From Lasiosphaeria ovina (Eukaryota; Ascomycota; Sordariomycetes; Sordariales; Lasiosphaeriaceae), in contig JAULSN010000004.1 of NCBI GenBank assembly GCA_033439765.1, forward strand, positions 2,738,001 through 2,802,000: DNA of 64,000 nt. Direction: 5' to 3'. Positions 53,900 to 64,000 of this stretch are shown in pieces. A program made the position numbers and the translations under genes. Every line of letters starts with the position of its first letter. The stretch's first letter is position 1. The notes under the pieces were generated by a model, which saw nothing but the letters and a program-made list of their open reading frames with translations, was not told the DNA's origin and did no database searches.

Positions 53900-56800
53900 A
53901 TGAAGTGAGACACCCCCCAGCCGCCCGACTGCCCGTTGACCGGGGACGGAGTTGGCGAAACTGACAACCAACTGCCCAACAATTTGACTAATAAAACACC
54001 CCCCAAAGGTTTGCAAAGGAGCTTGAACAGGAAGCAGTACCAGGTAGGGATCCCGACAATCCTATTCTACGGCGGGGTCGTTCGCTCGAAGGAGCGCCCA
54101 ACATCACTCGCGTCTGGGCTGTCAGCAGCCGCCTGCACTGCGGCCGGACGACCGACTGACTGCCCAGGTGCTTGGCTCTTGGGATAGCTAGCTAATGGCT
54201 CCCGGACTCGAAACATCTACGAGCCGTGGCACTAATTCGAGGCTAATAATACCTACCTTATGTCTGTACGTGCCGACTAACACATGTGACGTTGCTCGCA
54301 GAATGGCGCGTCAAATATCTCAACTACAAGGCGGGCAAAAAGGCCATCAAGGCCGTTTCGCGGGCAATCAGTCGCGCGACCACAACCCCAACGCTGGGGA
54401 GACGCACCGCCGATCCTCTTCCGCAGCACACGACGCCCGCTAGCCTCTTCACGGGCGGGCCGAGATACACGCATGCCCGGAGCGCTAATGGCTCTCCGCC
54501 AGCCGCCGTCCCGGAAAACGATCCACTGCAAGTCAGCCCCCGCTCCGTCCGGCGAACGCCGGTCCCGGCTACTCATGCCCTTACCCGTGCCGCTACCGTC
54601 GGGAATGAGCGCTCCGGGCTTGCCCGCTCCCCGGAGAGTGGCATGCGATATGGCGCCTTTGCTCCACCCGCGCCGTCGTCTCCGTCTTATGCCAGCGACA
54701 GAGTGGACTTCGAGCTCCCTGCTCCGGCGATTAGGGTCCCCTCCCGGACCAGTGACAATGCAGCTGCCCACTCCCCATCACTTAGCCGCATGGCCCTGCA
54801 ACGCAGTGCCTCCATGACCGCCGCTATGCCTGCCGGCCCCCGCTCTCCCTCTACTCTCAACCTTCCACCCGGCGGCGTGCCAGTGACGCCCCGTATGACG
54901 CCCCGTCTTCGTTTGTACCGCATCTTTTCCTCCAATTCGCAGCTCTCTCGTCGTAACTCCAGCAAGCTCGACATTGGAATGCAGAATCTTGACCAAGTCC
55001 GCTCCACCGAGCGGGACTTTTTTCATTTTCTCGACGGCGAGCTGGACAAGATTGAGACTTTCTACAAGCAAAAGGAAGACCAGGCATCAGAGCGTCTTAT
55101 TGTCTTGCGGGAGCAGCTTCACGAGATGCGCAACAGGCGAACCGAAGAGATTGCTGAGGCGAAGAGGAAGCGGGAGATGGAGCGCAACAGCAGCCCGAGC
55201 GACGACGACACCGGCGAGGGCGCCAAGAGTGGAACCCATGACTGGATCTCTCCGATCAAGGCAAAGTTCCTGAAGCCGGGGCCCAACACGAAAGCTCTGT
55301 TGAAGATGAACAGAACGCCCGTGATGACTGGGCAGACGGGTGAGGCGCGCCGTGACTATGTCCGAAGACCCCACAGCGACGATGTCCCCTACCGGACCGC
55401 AAAGCGGAAGCTCAAGTTAGCTTTGCAAGAGTTCTATCGCGGCCTTGAGCTCCTCAAATCGTATGCTCTGCTAAACCGGACAGCGTTTCGAAAGCTCAAC
55501 AAGAAGTATGACAAGGCGATCAATGCCCGTCCCCCGTACCGGTACATGAACGAGAAAGTAAACAAGTCCTGGTTTGTCAACAGCGACATCCTAGATGGCC
55601 ACATTCGGACTGTTGAGGATCTGTATGCGAGATACTTTGAACGCGGAAACCGCAAAATTGCCGCAGGCAAGCTGCGGAACCTGAGCAAGCGTCGTGGAAA
55701 TTCGTCTGGCAGCGCCTTCCGCAGCGGCCTTCTCATAGGAATCGGATGTGTCTTTGCGGTACAGGGCCTGATATACGGCTCCGAGCTCCTCTTGGACAAC
55801 GAAAGTGGTCTGAGTGACCACACTAGCTATTTGATGCAACTATACGGGGGGTATTTCCTTATGCTCCTCCTTTTTATCTTCTTCACACTCGCCTGCCGGA
55901 TTTGGACCAGAAACAAGATCAACTACCCCTTCATCTTTGAGTTTGACCCCAGGAACAACCTTGACTGGACGCAACTTGCCGAGTTCCCGAGCTTCTTCTT
56001 CGCGCTCTTCGGGGTTTTCATCTGGCTCAATTTCTCGAGATTTGGCAATACCTGGGAGACGATGTACCTCTACTACCCTGTCATATTGATAGGCCTGAGT
56101 CTCGCAATTCTCTTCTTCCCTGCTCCAATTATCCACTACAAGGCCAGGAGGTGGTTTGTGTACTCACACGTAAGCTTTCCCGGACTATTCTGGCATTCTT
56201 TCGCGCTGCCGACTAACATGCAAACGTTTAGTACCGCCTATTCTTTGCTGGTCTATATCCAGTAGAGTTCCGTGACTTTTTTCTCGGGGATATCTGGTGC
56301 TCTCTGACGTATGCGACATGTGTAAGTAGTCACCTATGCTCCGTGTCAGTGTTGACTTTGTTCGGTACTAATACCAAGCCAAGAACATTGAGCTGTTTTT
56401 CTGCCTATACGCACGCTCGTGGAACGATCCTATACAGTGCAACTCGTCTCACTCGCGGCTCCTAGGGTTCTTCGGCGCTCTGCCACCAATCTGGCGTGCG
56501 CTGCAGTGCATCCGGCGTTATCGCGATACGGGAAACGTGTTCCCGCATCTGGTCAACTGCGGAAAATACGGCATGACCATTTTGGCGGCTGTCTGTCTCA
56601 GTCTTTACCGTATAGACGGGACACAACTGAACATGAGCTTGTTTATTGCCTTCGGGGCTATAAACGCCATATATTGCTGTAAGGTCCCCTCTTCCGTGCT
56701 AGTGAGGCATCGATGAGCTGACAGAGTCTCTTTAAACGCGGACAGCCATATGGGATATATTCATGGACTTCTCCCTTCTTCAAGCCAACGCCAGGCATCG

Positions 56801-57530
56801 CTTCCTTAGGGACATTACGGCCCTCCGTCCTGTCTGGGTCTATTACTTTATCATGATTGTCGACCCTATTCTCAGATTTTCCTGGATCTTTTACGCCATA
56901 TTCACCCACAACACTCAACACAATACTATCGTCTCGTTTCTTATATCGTTTGCCGAGGTTACCAGAAGAGGGATGTGGACAGTGTTGCGCGTAGAGAATG
57001 AACACTGCGGCAACGTCGCCCAGTACAAGGCTTCGAGAGACACTCCACTGCCGTACCACCTGGGATCATTTGTCGAGCGACCTAGCCTTGAAGCCGCCGC
57101 CGAGGCTGTGCAGGGAGAGCACACCTCGACCAAATCACATGCTATCAGCACACATGCAACAGGGGTTGATATTCCAGGATCTGGCAGGATACGTCCGGGA
57201 ACGGCAATATCAACTACTATTGCCGATGAGGCTCTGCCGGAAGAGGGCGCTACTTTCCGACGGCGTTACACAGACACGGGCAAGAAATCGATCCTGCGAG
57301 TCATGGCTGAAGCACATAAGCAAGACTTTGAGAAGAAAAGACCAGCAGAGGAAGTCAAGGGCAAAGACCTAGTAGAGGAGGAAGACGAGCTGCGCAGCGA
57401 AGAGGACGACGACGAAGACTCGAGAAGTCTACAGGAAGTGCGGATGCAGATTCGCGAGGCCGATACTTTGATGAGGCAGGGACGAAGCGACGATGACGAT
57501 GATGAGGATGAGGATGAGGATGATAAATGA
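53900..57530 (+). CDS. SYG1: SPX-EXS phosphate exporter/signalling protein (SYG1/XPR1 type)
   Basis: My model has six exons: 53900-53904, 54009-54043, 54302-56169, 56232-56321, 56384-56678, 56746-57530, giving 1025 residues. Exon 1 is just ATGAA; splicing to GTTTGCAAAG gives MKFAKELEQEAVPE then WRVKYLNYK, the SPX start. The SPX domain is split by a Ser/Pro/Arg-rich insert (about 35-215) before SKLDIGMQNL. SPX helices follow: RDFFHFLDGELDKIETFY, KRKLKLALQEFYRGLELL, and YALLNRTAFRKLNKKYDK with the Lys cluster that binds inositol pyrophosphates. Membrane helices and the EXS domain come next (YRLFFAGLYPVEFRDFFLGD, RRYRDT, ANARHRFLRDITALRP, RRGMWTVLRVENEH). The tail is acidic (DDDDDEDEDEDD). Family role: phosphate export and phosphate sensing. 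Exon 1 is the model's most delicate element. Confidence 0.93.
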
Positions 57531-57916
57531 TGTAGAATGCCAGCGCCATTACCCATGCAGCGATAGACTGGGAGCTGAAGAAGGTAGGTGTTACGCAGTG
57601 GCTTAAGTCTGTTCCGGGATTTTGCGAATCCTATTATCATCAGGCATGCAGTTTTAATAGAGTATTGATAGCGCGGAGGTGTGTTTGTTAATGGGAATAG
57701 ATTGTGCCAATTCATGTCTCAGTGACTATGAAATTCATTCTCTCTATGTGATCTAATCAAGAGCCCAAATGTATCATGGAATTTCCTGCTTCTTGTATCC
57801 GTAAATCCGTATTCAATTATCAATTATACTACGCTCATCTGTTACAACGCCGCGCGCTTGTTTGACGAAAAGCTAAACAGCAAACTCGTGGCGGCTGATA
57901 CACATCTATCGTCGTC
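57531..57916. other. Convergent 3' intergenic spacer
   Basis: 386 bp between two stops, AT-rich. No gene is seen. Confidence 0.6.
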
Positions 57917-59555
57917 TCAAGCATGCCATTCCTTGTCAACCTTCTCCCAGTTGTCCAAGAAGCCCTTGTAGAACTTGAGGCCGAGGCCCGGATCCAAGCT
58001 GCCGGTGGTGGCGCGCACACTGTGCATGCTCAGCTGGGGGATGCCGACGTCGGCGGCCTTGACGCCCATGGCGCTGCTCAGCATGGGGCCGACGGTGCCG
58101 CCGGAGCGGCTATCGTTGCGGATCATGTGGCGCTGGTTGACGCAGCCCGAGAGCGAGGCCACGCGGTCCAGGATGGCCATGGACACGCTGTCGGTCGTCA
58201 TGTGGGCCGACCCGTCGACGCACAGCGCCACTCCGACATTGAGGCGCGGCGAGTGCCCGGCCAGGTTGGTCTGTGTGAAGTTGGGGTGGGCCGCGTGCGT
58301 CACGTCGGACGAGACGAGAAACGACCGGGCATAGGTCCGCCCAATAATCCCGGGGCCGAATGGGGTGCCGCTGCTGCTGCTAGCGGACAGAGCTTCTACG
58401 GCGCGCTCGATGGTGATGGGCAAGAAGTTGCCCCGCGCGCCCTGCCGCAGCAGCGAACCAATCTCCTCATCGTCGAATAGGGCAACGAGCTTGATGACGC
58501 CCTCGTCGTCGTCGGCCTTGGCGTGGAGAAGCGCCATGAACGCGGCCCAAGAGCACAGCTTATCGTCAATGCGCCCGGCAAAGATGAACTCCTTGTCGAG
58601 TCCGCCAACGGTGGCCGGCTGCGAGTCGTACAGCTCCAGCTCCCAGTTGAGAATGGTGCTGTAGTCGGCGATGCCCAGCTCACCGGCGATCAGCTTGACC
58701 AGCTTCGGTGGCTGGGTGGAGGCGAAGGATCCGGCGCCGCCAAGTGGCGCCGCTGTTGTTGTCGCGGCATCGTCGCTGGCGGGGAACAGGTCGCTGTTGT
58801 CCAGCCCAATGATGGGCACGGCCTCGGTCTCCTTGTTGTTGTGCCCCGTCATGGCCAGGCCAAAATGCGGCGCGAGGGTGGGGATGCGCGCAATGGGCCA
58901 GTCCAGCTTGGCCAGCTTGACCGTAGTTTTGCCCGTGTCTGGGTCGCGCACAATGACACGGCCGCCGATGCTCAAGTCCCTATCCCACCACGTCTCGTTG
59001 AGGGCGCTGGCGTACGGGGCGACGCCCAGCTGTACGTAGCCATTGGCGACGGGCTTTGTGCTGACGGGCTTGAGACGCGCCGTCAGCGCATCAATATGCC
59101 CGGCGACCATGGCCACACCATTCCCTGCCTTATAGGCCTTACCGATGGCGAAGGCGATGATGGAGCTGCCGTTTCGGGTAACGAAGTATTTGCCGCCGGG
59201 CTCGAGCTTGCCTGCCCAATCATCTCGGCTAGGGAGCTGCAGGCATCACGTTAACTCTTGTCTCCCGGATGGGTTGCTGGGCTTGGGACGGGGAGCTCAC
59301 CTCTGTGTAGCCTGCTTTGGTCAACGTCTCCTTGAAGTATTCTGTGGCGTGGAAAACGGTGGGGTACCCAGTCATGAAGTCGCAATAGGGTTTTGTGAAG
59401 TCCTCGGGCTTGACATCCTTCGCGTCGACAATCCTTTTAAATATAGAGTCGGCAGAGCTGGGCGACCGTGATGCCATTGACTGCTCTAGGGCCAGGGAGC
59501 GGAGCGACATGTTTGAGCCGCGAGCGACGAGGAATTGGGGCGAGTGACGAGTCAT
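57917..59555 (-). CDS. Aspartyl aminopeptidase, peptidase family M18
   Basis: Exons 59555-59301 and 59236-57917 on the minus strand give 524 residues. The 64-nt intron (GTGAGC donor, GCAG acceptor) is phase 0. Zinc and catalytic segments of M18 are all present: AGHIDALTARL (His/Asp), FAGRIDDKLCSWA, LFDDEEIGSLLRQGA (Glu pair), SSDVTHAAHPNF (Asp/His), and MHSVRATTG (His) near the end. Family role: a large cytosolic or vacuolar tetrahedral complex that removes N-terminal Asp/Glu. The protein is about 50 residues longer than typical DNPEP. Part of the excess is at the N-terminus; a second Met (M16, MSLRSLALEQS) could be the true start. Another part is an Ala/Thr-rich insert (DDAATTTAAPLGGAGSF). 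Confidence 0.93.
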
Positions 59556-61269
59556 CTTGCGATGGTAGCGGGTGCAATTGACCGATGACGGAAACCCAAG
59601 GACTAAAAGCAGCTGCGGGTTTCGAGATAGATTTCCAGACGGGAGATGGTGGGACTTTGTTGCAAACGATTGATGGCAAAGGAAGATAACGGCGATGGTT
59701 GGATAGAGGTTGTGAGAGGCGGAAGCTACCTGGTGAGGGTGGTTACCTAGGTGGGCAAGGGTGTTGACACTGACATGGTGTTAGCCTTATCTGTTATGGC
59801 GACAACCTGCCGCCTAGGCTGGCGCATCTAATGGACCCGACGGCGGAGTAATTCAACCCAACAGGCGCTGAAACTCAACGGCACAGCGCAGGTGGTTGCT
59901 GGGGATATGGCCCCGGGTGGACACCTCCCCAGAGCGGTTAAAGAAGCTTTTGACGCGGTTGAACGGGACCGCCCGTGCAGATCCCTCTTCCGCAGCTCCT
60001 TTATCACAGCCCGGCAAGCAACGGATGCAGCAGCAAGGAGGGGGCCAGATCTGGCTCTCGTCTTCCGAATCATTCGCCAATCAGCATTGACACAGATGAC
60101 CTACCTAGGGAGGTGGTACCTACTTTGGTTCAAAGGTATACGAGGCAGTTCTTGATTGTCATTTCCTGTCGCTGCCCAAGTTGCGCACCGCCTATCTGTG
60201 GTCGGCAAAACGTGCTGAAGACTATCGATACACTTCGCCTTCTAAGCTATTGGATGAAACCCACTCTGCAGATAAGGATCTGTTTCCTAGGCACCTTAGC
60301 TAAGGTCTTAGTGTCCTGGCAAGTTTATCCCAAACCTTTCAAGACTCTCGTGGAAGAATGTTGTTCTCCACTACGAAATGCATCAAACGTCACCTGCCTG
60401 CCGCGAATTGCGGAGTCCAGCTGCGGAATGATGTCAATCGCTATGTACTACCCCTCTAAGATAAGATGTTTAGATTGTTTGCTGAAAAAGTTGAGGGGGT
60501 TGCGTCGTCTTCGGATGAGCTCTGCTATCTCAAATCCCAACCTAAAATCTTGCTTCGAGTATGCACTAGAGTGAGTAGTAAGCCGTCTCAATTCTACCCA
60601 CAGCACTTGCCTCCAGCGTATATATAGAAACGTGTATTCGTACCTCGGACGTACGTACCTAACACCTACGTATGCGGATTGCCCGATTCGATGGATCGGA
60701 TGCTGCGGCAGTCTGCCATCCTCTCGGGTCCAGGCCAGACACGGAGCCAGGCCGGCTTTGGAAAGTCTCCACGCGACCATCCACTGTCAGTCACTGCCAT
60801 TGGTTAATAACAACTGGCAGCATGAGACGATACGGAAACTGCCTCTTCGATCTGATTTTTTACTGCCCACTCTTGCCACTCAAACGTTTCTTCCAATCCC
60901 ATACTCCGTACCCCACTGTTGGTAATTGGGGCCGTCCGAACGTAATTAGTGTAGACCCTTGAGGCGGGCCGCCCGTGTCTGATTCGCTCCTTGTCGGCGG
61001 CGCAAAAACCAAATCAACCTCGGTACATGACGTTGACGGTCCAACTGAATCAACTGGCGACTCCTCGCCTCGCTGGCGCAGTTTGACAATGGTGCTTGCC
61101 TGGCTTTTCCTCTCCCGTCCTCTCGCAACGCTCACTCCACCGCCCTACGGCCTTGCATTTCTCTCCTTCTCTCGTTCTCTCCCGCGCGCGCACTTGAGCT
61201 GGCACTCGCACCCCACACTCGCACCCGCACTCGCACTTACTCGCAACGGCCGTTCGGCAACGGTTGGAA
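59556..61269. other. Divergent intergenic region, about 1.7 kb
   Basis: Promoters of the aminopeptidase (minus) and the PAF-acetylhydrolase-like gene (plus). An ORF of 199 codons at 59975-60574 has no family signal. CTCGCAC/ACTCGCACCC-like repeats lie at 61200-61245. No gene is seen. Confidence 0.5.
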
Positions 61270-63051
61270 ATGGCCTCTCTCCTATCTCGCCTCAGCCCGG
61301 TCCCGACGTTTCCCGACTATGCAGGACTTTACAAGGTTGGCACTGTAGACGTCGAGATACCCGTGTCTGAGCTTGACTCGCCAAGTCCTAAGCCGAAGGG
61401 TGCCGCCGATATTCATACCGTTCAATTCCGGATATACTACCCCGCCGTCCCCGAATCTGACGGCAAGCGTATCGCCTGGCTGCCGGCGCCCCAGCGCCTG
61501 CATGTAGCCGCATACGCACAATTCCTAGGAATTAAGCCTGTTGTGGCCTCTCTTCTCTCGTATGTACTGTACCTGCATTGCTGCTTCCCTGCTGTCAAGG
61601 GCGACGTCTGACAGCTTCTGCCATACACTAGATTTCTGCCTCGACATCTCCACTATGTTACCATTCCCGTCCACAGCGGCGCAACTCTCCTCTCGCCCCC
61701 AAAAGAGCAATCAGCACAAACAGGATGGCCGACCGTCGTCTTCTCGCATGGGCTTGGAGGAAACCGGAATACGTACAGCTACCTGATGTGCTCGTTAGCT
61801 TCTCACGGAGTTGTAGTCATGTGTCCAGAGCACCGCGACGGTAGCGCCGCTGTCTCCCTGATCCGCGATCCCAACAACCCGAACAGCCGGCAAGTGGTAC
61901 CATATGTCCGCATTCCTCACGCGCAGACGAATGAAGTCTGGGAAGCGCGCGACAGGCAGCTGCGCATTCGGCTCTGGGAGCTAGGTCTGGGCCTGGAGGC
62001 TCTCTTGGCTATCGACCGTGGTGAGGAGCGCATCGTTAAGGCCAACCTGAACACCTCCACGTCAGGAGCGTCGTTGTTGCAGTTTGCCGGCATGCTGGAC
62101 GTCCAAGAGCCCGGGAAGATAATCTTTGCGGGCCATTCATTTGGCGCCGCGACCATGGTCCAGCTACTGAAGAGCAGCTACTACGCCGGCCTCCCAGAAG
62201 TGGCAGCCATGCGCGAACCTCTCTTTGTCCCAAAGGCGGACTCGGCAATCCGCAGGCAGGTGACAGAGCGGAGCCTGTCAATCCTCCTCGACATGTGGTG
62301 CTTTCCGATCCTCTCGGCGTCGAGCTCGGCCCTATACAAGCTACCCTTGCCTACTTACTCCGACACTGCTTCGGCCGTCGGCGGCGCCGGCGTGCTTGCG
62401 GTCGAGTCTGATTCCTTCTTCAAGTGGAAGGAGCATCTTCACGCGATGGCGCGCATCTTGTCGCCAAACCCGTCAGAAAAGGTGGTCTCGCCCGCCGCCT
62501 TCGAGCGACCAAATTCGGGGGTCAGGCTCGGCGAGCCGAACTTTTTTTGCGCCCTAAACAGCGCGCATTTAAGCCAGAGCGACTTTGGGATTCTGTTCCC
62601 CTGGTTGACCAAGAAGGTCTTTGGTGCCGATAACCCAGATCGCATCCTCCATCTGAACCTTCGGGCGCTTCTACAGTTCCTGCGCACCAACGGTGTTTCG
62701 GTGGCACCAACGGCGGCGGCAACGAATCTTGAAGAAAACGACTTCAACGAGGCGAAGCAGGATCTGACAGACGACAGCAGCGACGCCCGCGTCGTCGACG
62801 ACGACGATGACGAGGCTATCTTCGACCGGAGCGAGAGCAAGGGGCCTGTCGAGAACTGGGCGTGGATCAATGTCGTAGGCATGGGAGCCGAGTCGTCCCC
62901 AAGCGAGCTGGAAATGCTCCTGCCCGAACACGGCGATCACGCGAGTAGTAGCAAGGGCGTGCAGGCCGAGGATGGCGATGCTGACAAGAAGATGGAGAGC
63001 GAGATTGACCCCTCACTCGAGCTTGCGACAGGCGTTACGAACGAATCTTAG
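61270..63051 (+). CDS. Platelet-activating factor acetylhydrolase-like lipase/esterase
   Basis: Exons 61270-61559 and 61632-63051 give 569 residues; ATG in GAAATGGCC. The 72-nt intron (GTATGT, GTCTGAC, CTAG) restores SFLPRHLHYVTIPVHSG and then the oxyanion strand PTVVFSHGLGGNRNTYS. The nucleophile elbow is GHSFG, with Ser266. CPEHRDGS and the ENWAWINVVGM end are family-like. Alpha/beta hydrolase fold, group VII phospholipase A2 type. No signal peptide is seen, so this is an intracellular member. Family role: hydrolyses short or oxidised sn-2 acyl chains from phospholipids. The last 130 residues contain an acidic insert (VVDDDDDEAIF) and a disordered acidic tail. The His of the triad is probably in LNSAHLSQSDF. 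Confidence 0.9.
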
Positions 63052-63973
63052 TCATGGCTGGGGAGCGATCAGTCGGCCTGAAACACTTGCTGTTTGGTTC
63101 TGTACATGCGTTTTTGGGATGGGGGTTTCCCTTTCTAGATGCGAGACATCTCAGAGAGGGGGATTTCTTAGTGGGTGTCCCGGCCAAGAGTCAACTGCTG
63201 GGACTATGACACTGGACTGGGGCTTGTAAAAAGAGGAGGCAGTGACATATGGTAGGGGAGTCTTTCTACTCGCTGCATTTTTTGGGATGGAGTTCAGCGA
63301 GTTCTAAGCCCTGTTTCTCTGCATTCTTTTTTTCCTCTCATGGATGAGGGGGGGGTATATCTGCTTTATCTGAGGTGGCGCAAGTGTACATGAGGTCGCA
63401 TTTCCTGTTCTTTTTAGATTTTAACATTGCTCGGGTAATCTGTAGATGATGTACATAGATGCACAAAAATGTTGATAAAGTACGTACGCGAGTACGGATA
63501 CTTCAGTCTGGAAAACATAAAAGGAAAGCGGATGAAATAACTCTAAGCGTATGTGCCATCACAATGGGCTTTGAGAGTTGGTTGGGAAGATGGGGAAATT
63601 TCTTGTTTGCAAATGAGCTGCACATTAAAATCTAGTTCCTGTGTAGAACCAAATCACCTCTCGACGACTACACGCCCGACAAACGAGCCTTGTGCCAGTA
63701 TTTTCATGTTGTAGGGCAAGGCAATAATAAATCTTTCAACTAGCTAGGTAGGTATGCACTTCTGCAAGGTAATGGCGATTAAATAATTGGACATGAATAT
63801 TATGGGGGCATTGTTTCTTATGATGTTTGAACTGAGAAATTTGATTGAAACATTCGAGAGTTTATATCAGTATCAGATGAAACAGCCGCTGACGTACATT
63901 AGAGCTTAATAGCCAAAGAAAATACAAAAAAGAAAAGAAAAATCACATCTGCTGCATGGGTAGCTCTTATAAA
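63052..63973. other. Intergenic, about 0.9 kb
   Basis: AT-rich 3' flank of the lipase gene and, if the next entry is right, the 3' flank of a minus-strand gene. No other gene is seen. Confidence 0.55.
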
Positions 63974-64000
63974 CTAGTCGTCGTCGTCGTCACCCCATCC
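63974..64000 (-). CDS. Possible C-terminal end of a minus-strand gene, partial
   Basis: On the minus strand the last bases read GWGDDDDD followed by TAG (63974-63976). Acidic Asp-rich C-termini preceded by W-G are common in fungal proteins, and the codon run (GAC)5 fits GC-rich coding use. Only eight residues are visible, so it may be a chance triplet repeat. Confidence 0.3.
   Translation of the reverse strand, partial: GWGDDDDD

Noticed and set aside
54286..54301. Non-ATG start just before EWRVKYLNYK in the SPX gene
   Set aside because: The region ends in CTCGCAG, a 3' splice site, and the true SPX start is found in two upstream exons.
56170..56265. Reading through to the stop at 56265 as the end of the SPX protein
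   Set aside because: GTAAGC ... TTTAG is an intron; downstream exons carry the EXS domain in consistent phase.
59975..60574. 199-codon plus-strand ORF
   Set aside because: No family motif, mixed codon use and no splice continuation; it lies in a promoter region.

Overview
The window reads as nuclear DNA of a filamentous ascomycete (Pezizomycotina, most likely Sordariomycetes). Genes are GC-rich in codon third positions. They carry short GT-AG introns (about 50-260 nt) with fungal branch points (CTAAC/CTGAC). A mobile-element relic shows only C-to-T/G-to-A type nonsense changes, as expected from repeat-induced point mutation (RIP). I rebuilt exon structures by hand from splice signals, reading phase and protein-family expectation; all spliced models keep frame and give whole codon numbers.

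Layout. 0.9-6.3 kb: a class I sugar-acid aldolase (minus) and a Gfo/Idh/MocA oxidoreductase (plus), divergent across a 2.9-kb gap. 7.3-9.1 kb: an MFS vacuolar basic amino-acid transporter. 9.45 kb: tRNA-Ser(GCU). 10.5-12.3 kb: a secreted DUF1996 protein, then 3.3 kb without a visible gene. 15.5-18.4 kb: Swa2/auxilin, convergent with Ubc7 (18.8-19.4 kb), which is divergent from an Mmc1-like mitochondrial protein (20.0-22.0 kb). 22.5-23.3 kb: SmD3. 24.8-26.0 kb: a basic low-complexity protein followed by a CTTT microsatellite. 26.7-27.4 kb: a CipC-family protein. 28.9-30.5 kb: Trm61/Gcd14. 31.9-33.7 kb: an NCS1 purine-cytosine permease. 34.1-36.1 kb: a secreted glycosidase-like protein. 36.4-36.8 kb: a VOC/glyoxalase-fold protein. 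37.6-38.7 kb: an M50B-like membrane protease.

39.8-43.7 kb is a relic zone: two decayed ORFs, an 8-bp minisatellite with 40-bp higher-order structure, a remnant that looks like an amidoligase, an 86-bp tandem repeat and a Tc1/mariner transposase with six in-frame TAGs. Then come CAF-1 large subunit (44.1-46.1 kb), a Ser-rich conserved protein (47.8-49.0 kb), a 3.3-kb gene-poor stretch, a Cys-rich pseudogene with two in-frame TAGs (52.3-53.3 kb), a SYG1/XPR1-type SPX-EXS phosphate exporter (53.9-57.5 kb), M18 aspartyl aminopeptidase (57.9-59.6 kb) and a PAF-acetylhydrolase-like lipase (61.3-63.1 kb). A possible gene end lies at the right edge.

Most genes are unrelated housekeeping functions. 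The only pair that suggests a shared pathway is the aldolase/oxidoreductase couple. I see no biosynthetic cluster, CRISPR or defence island. The most notable gene structures are a 5-nt first exon in the SPX-EXS gene and a GC-AG intron in the oxidoreductase gene.
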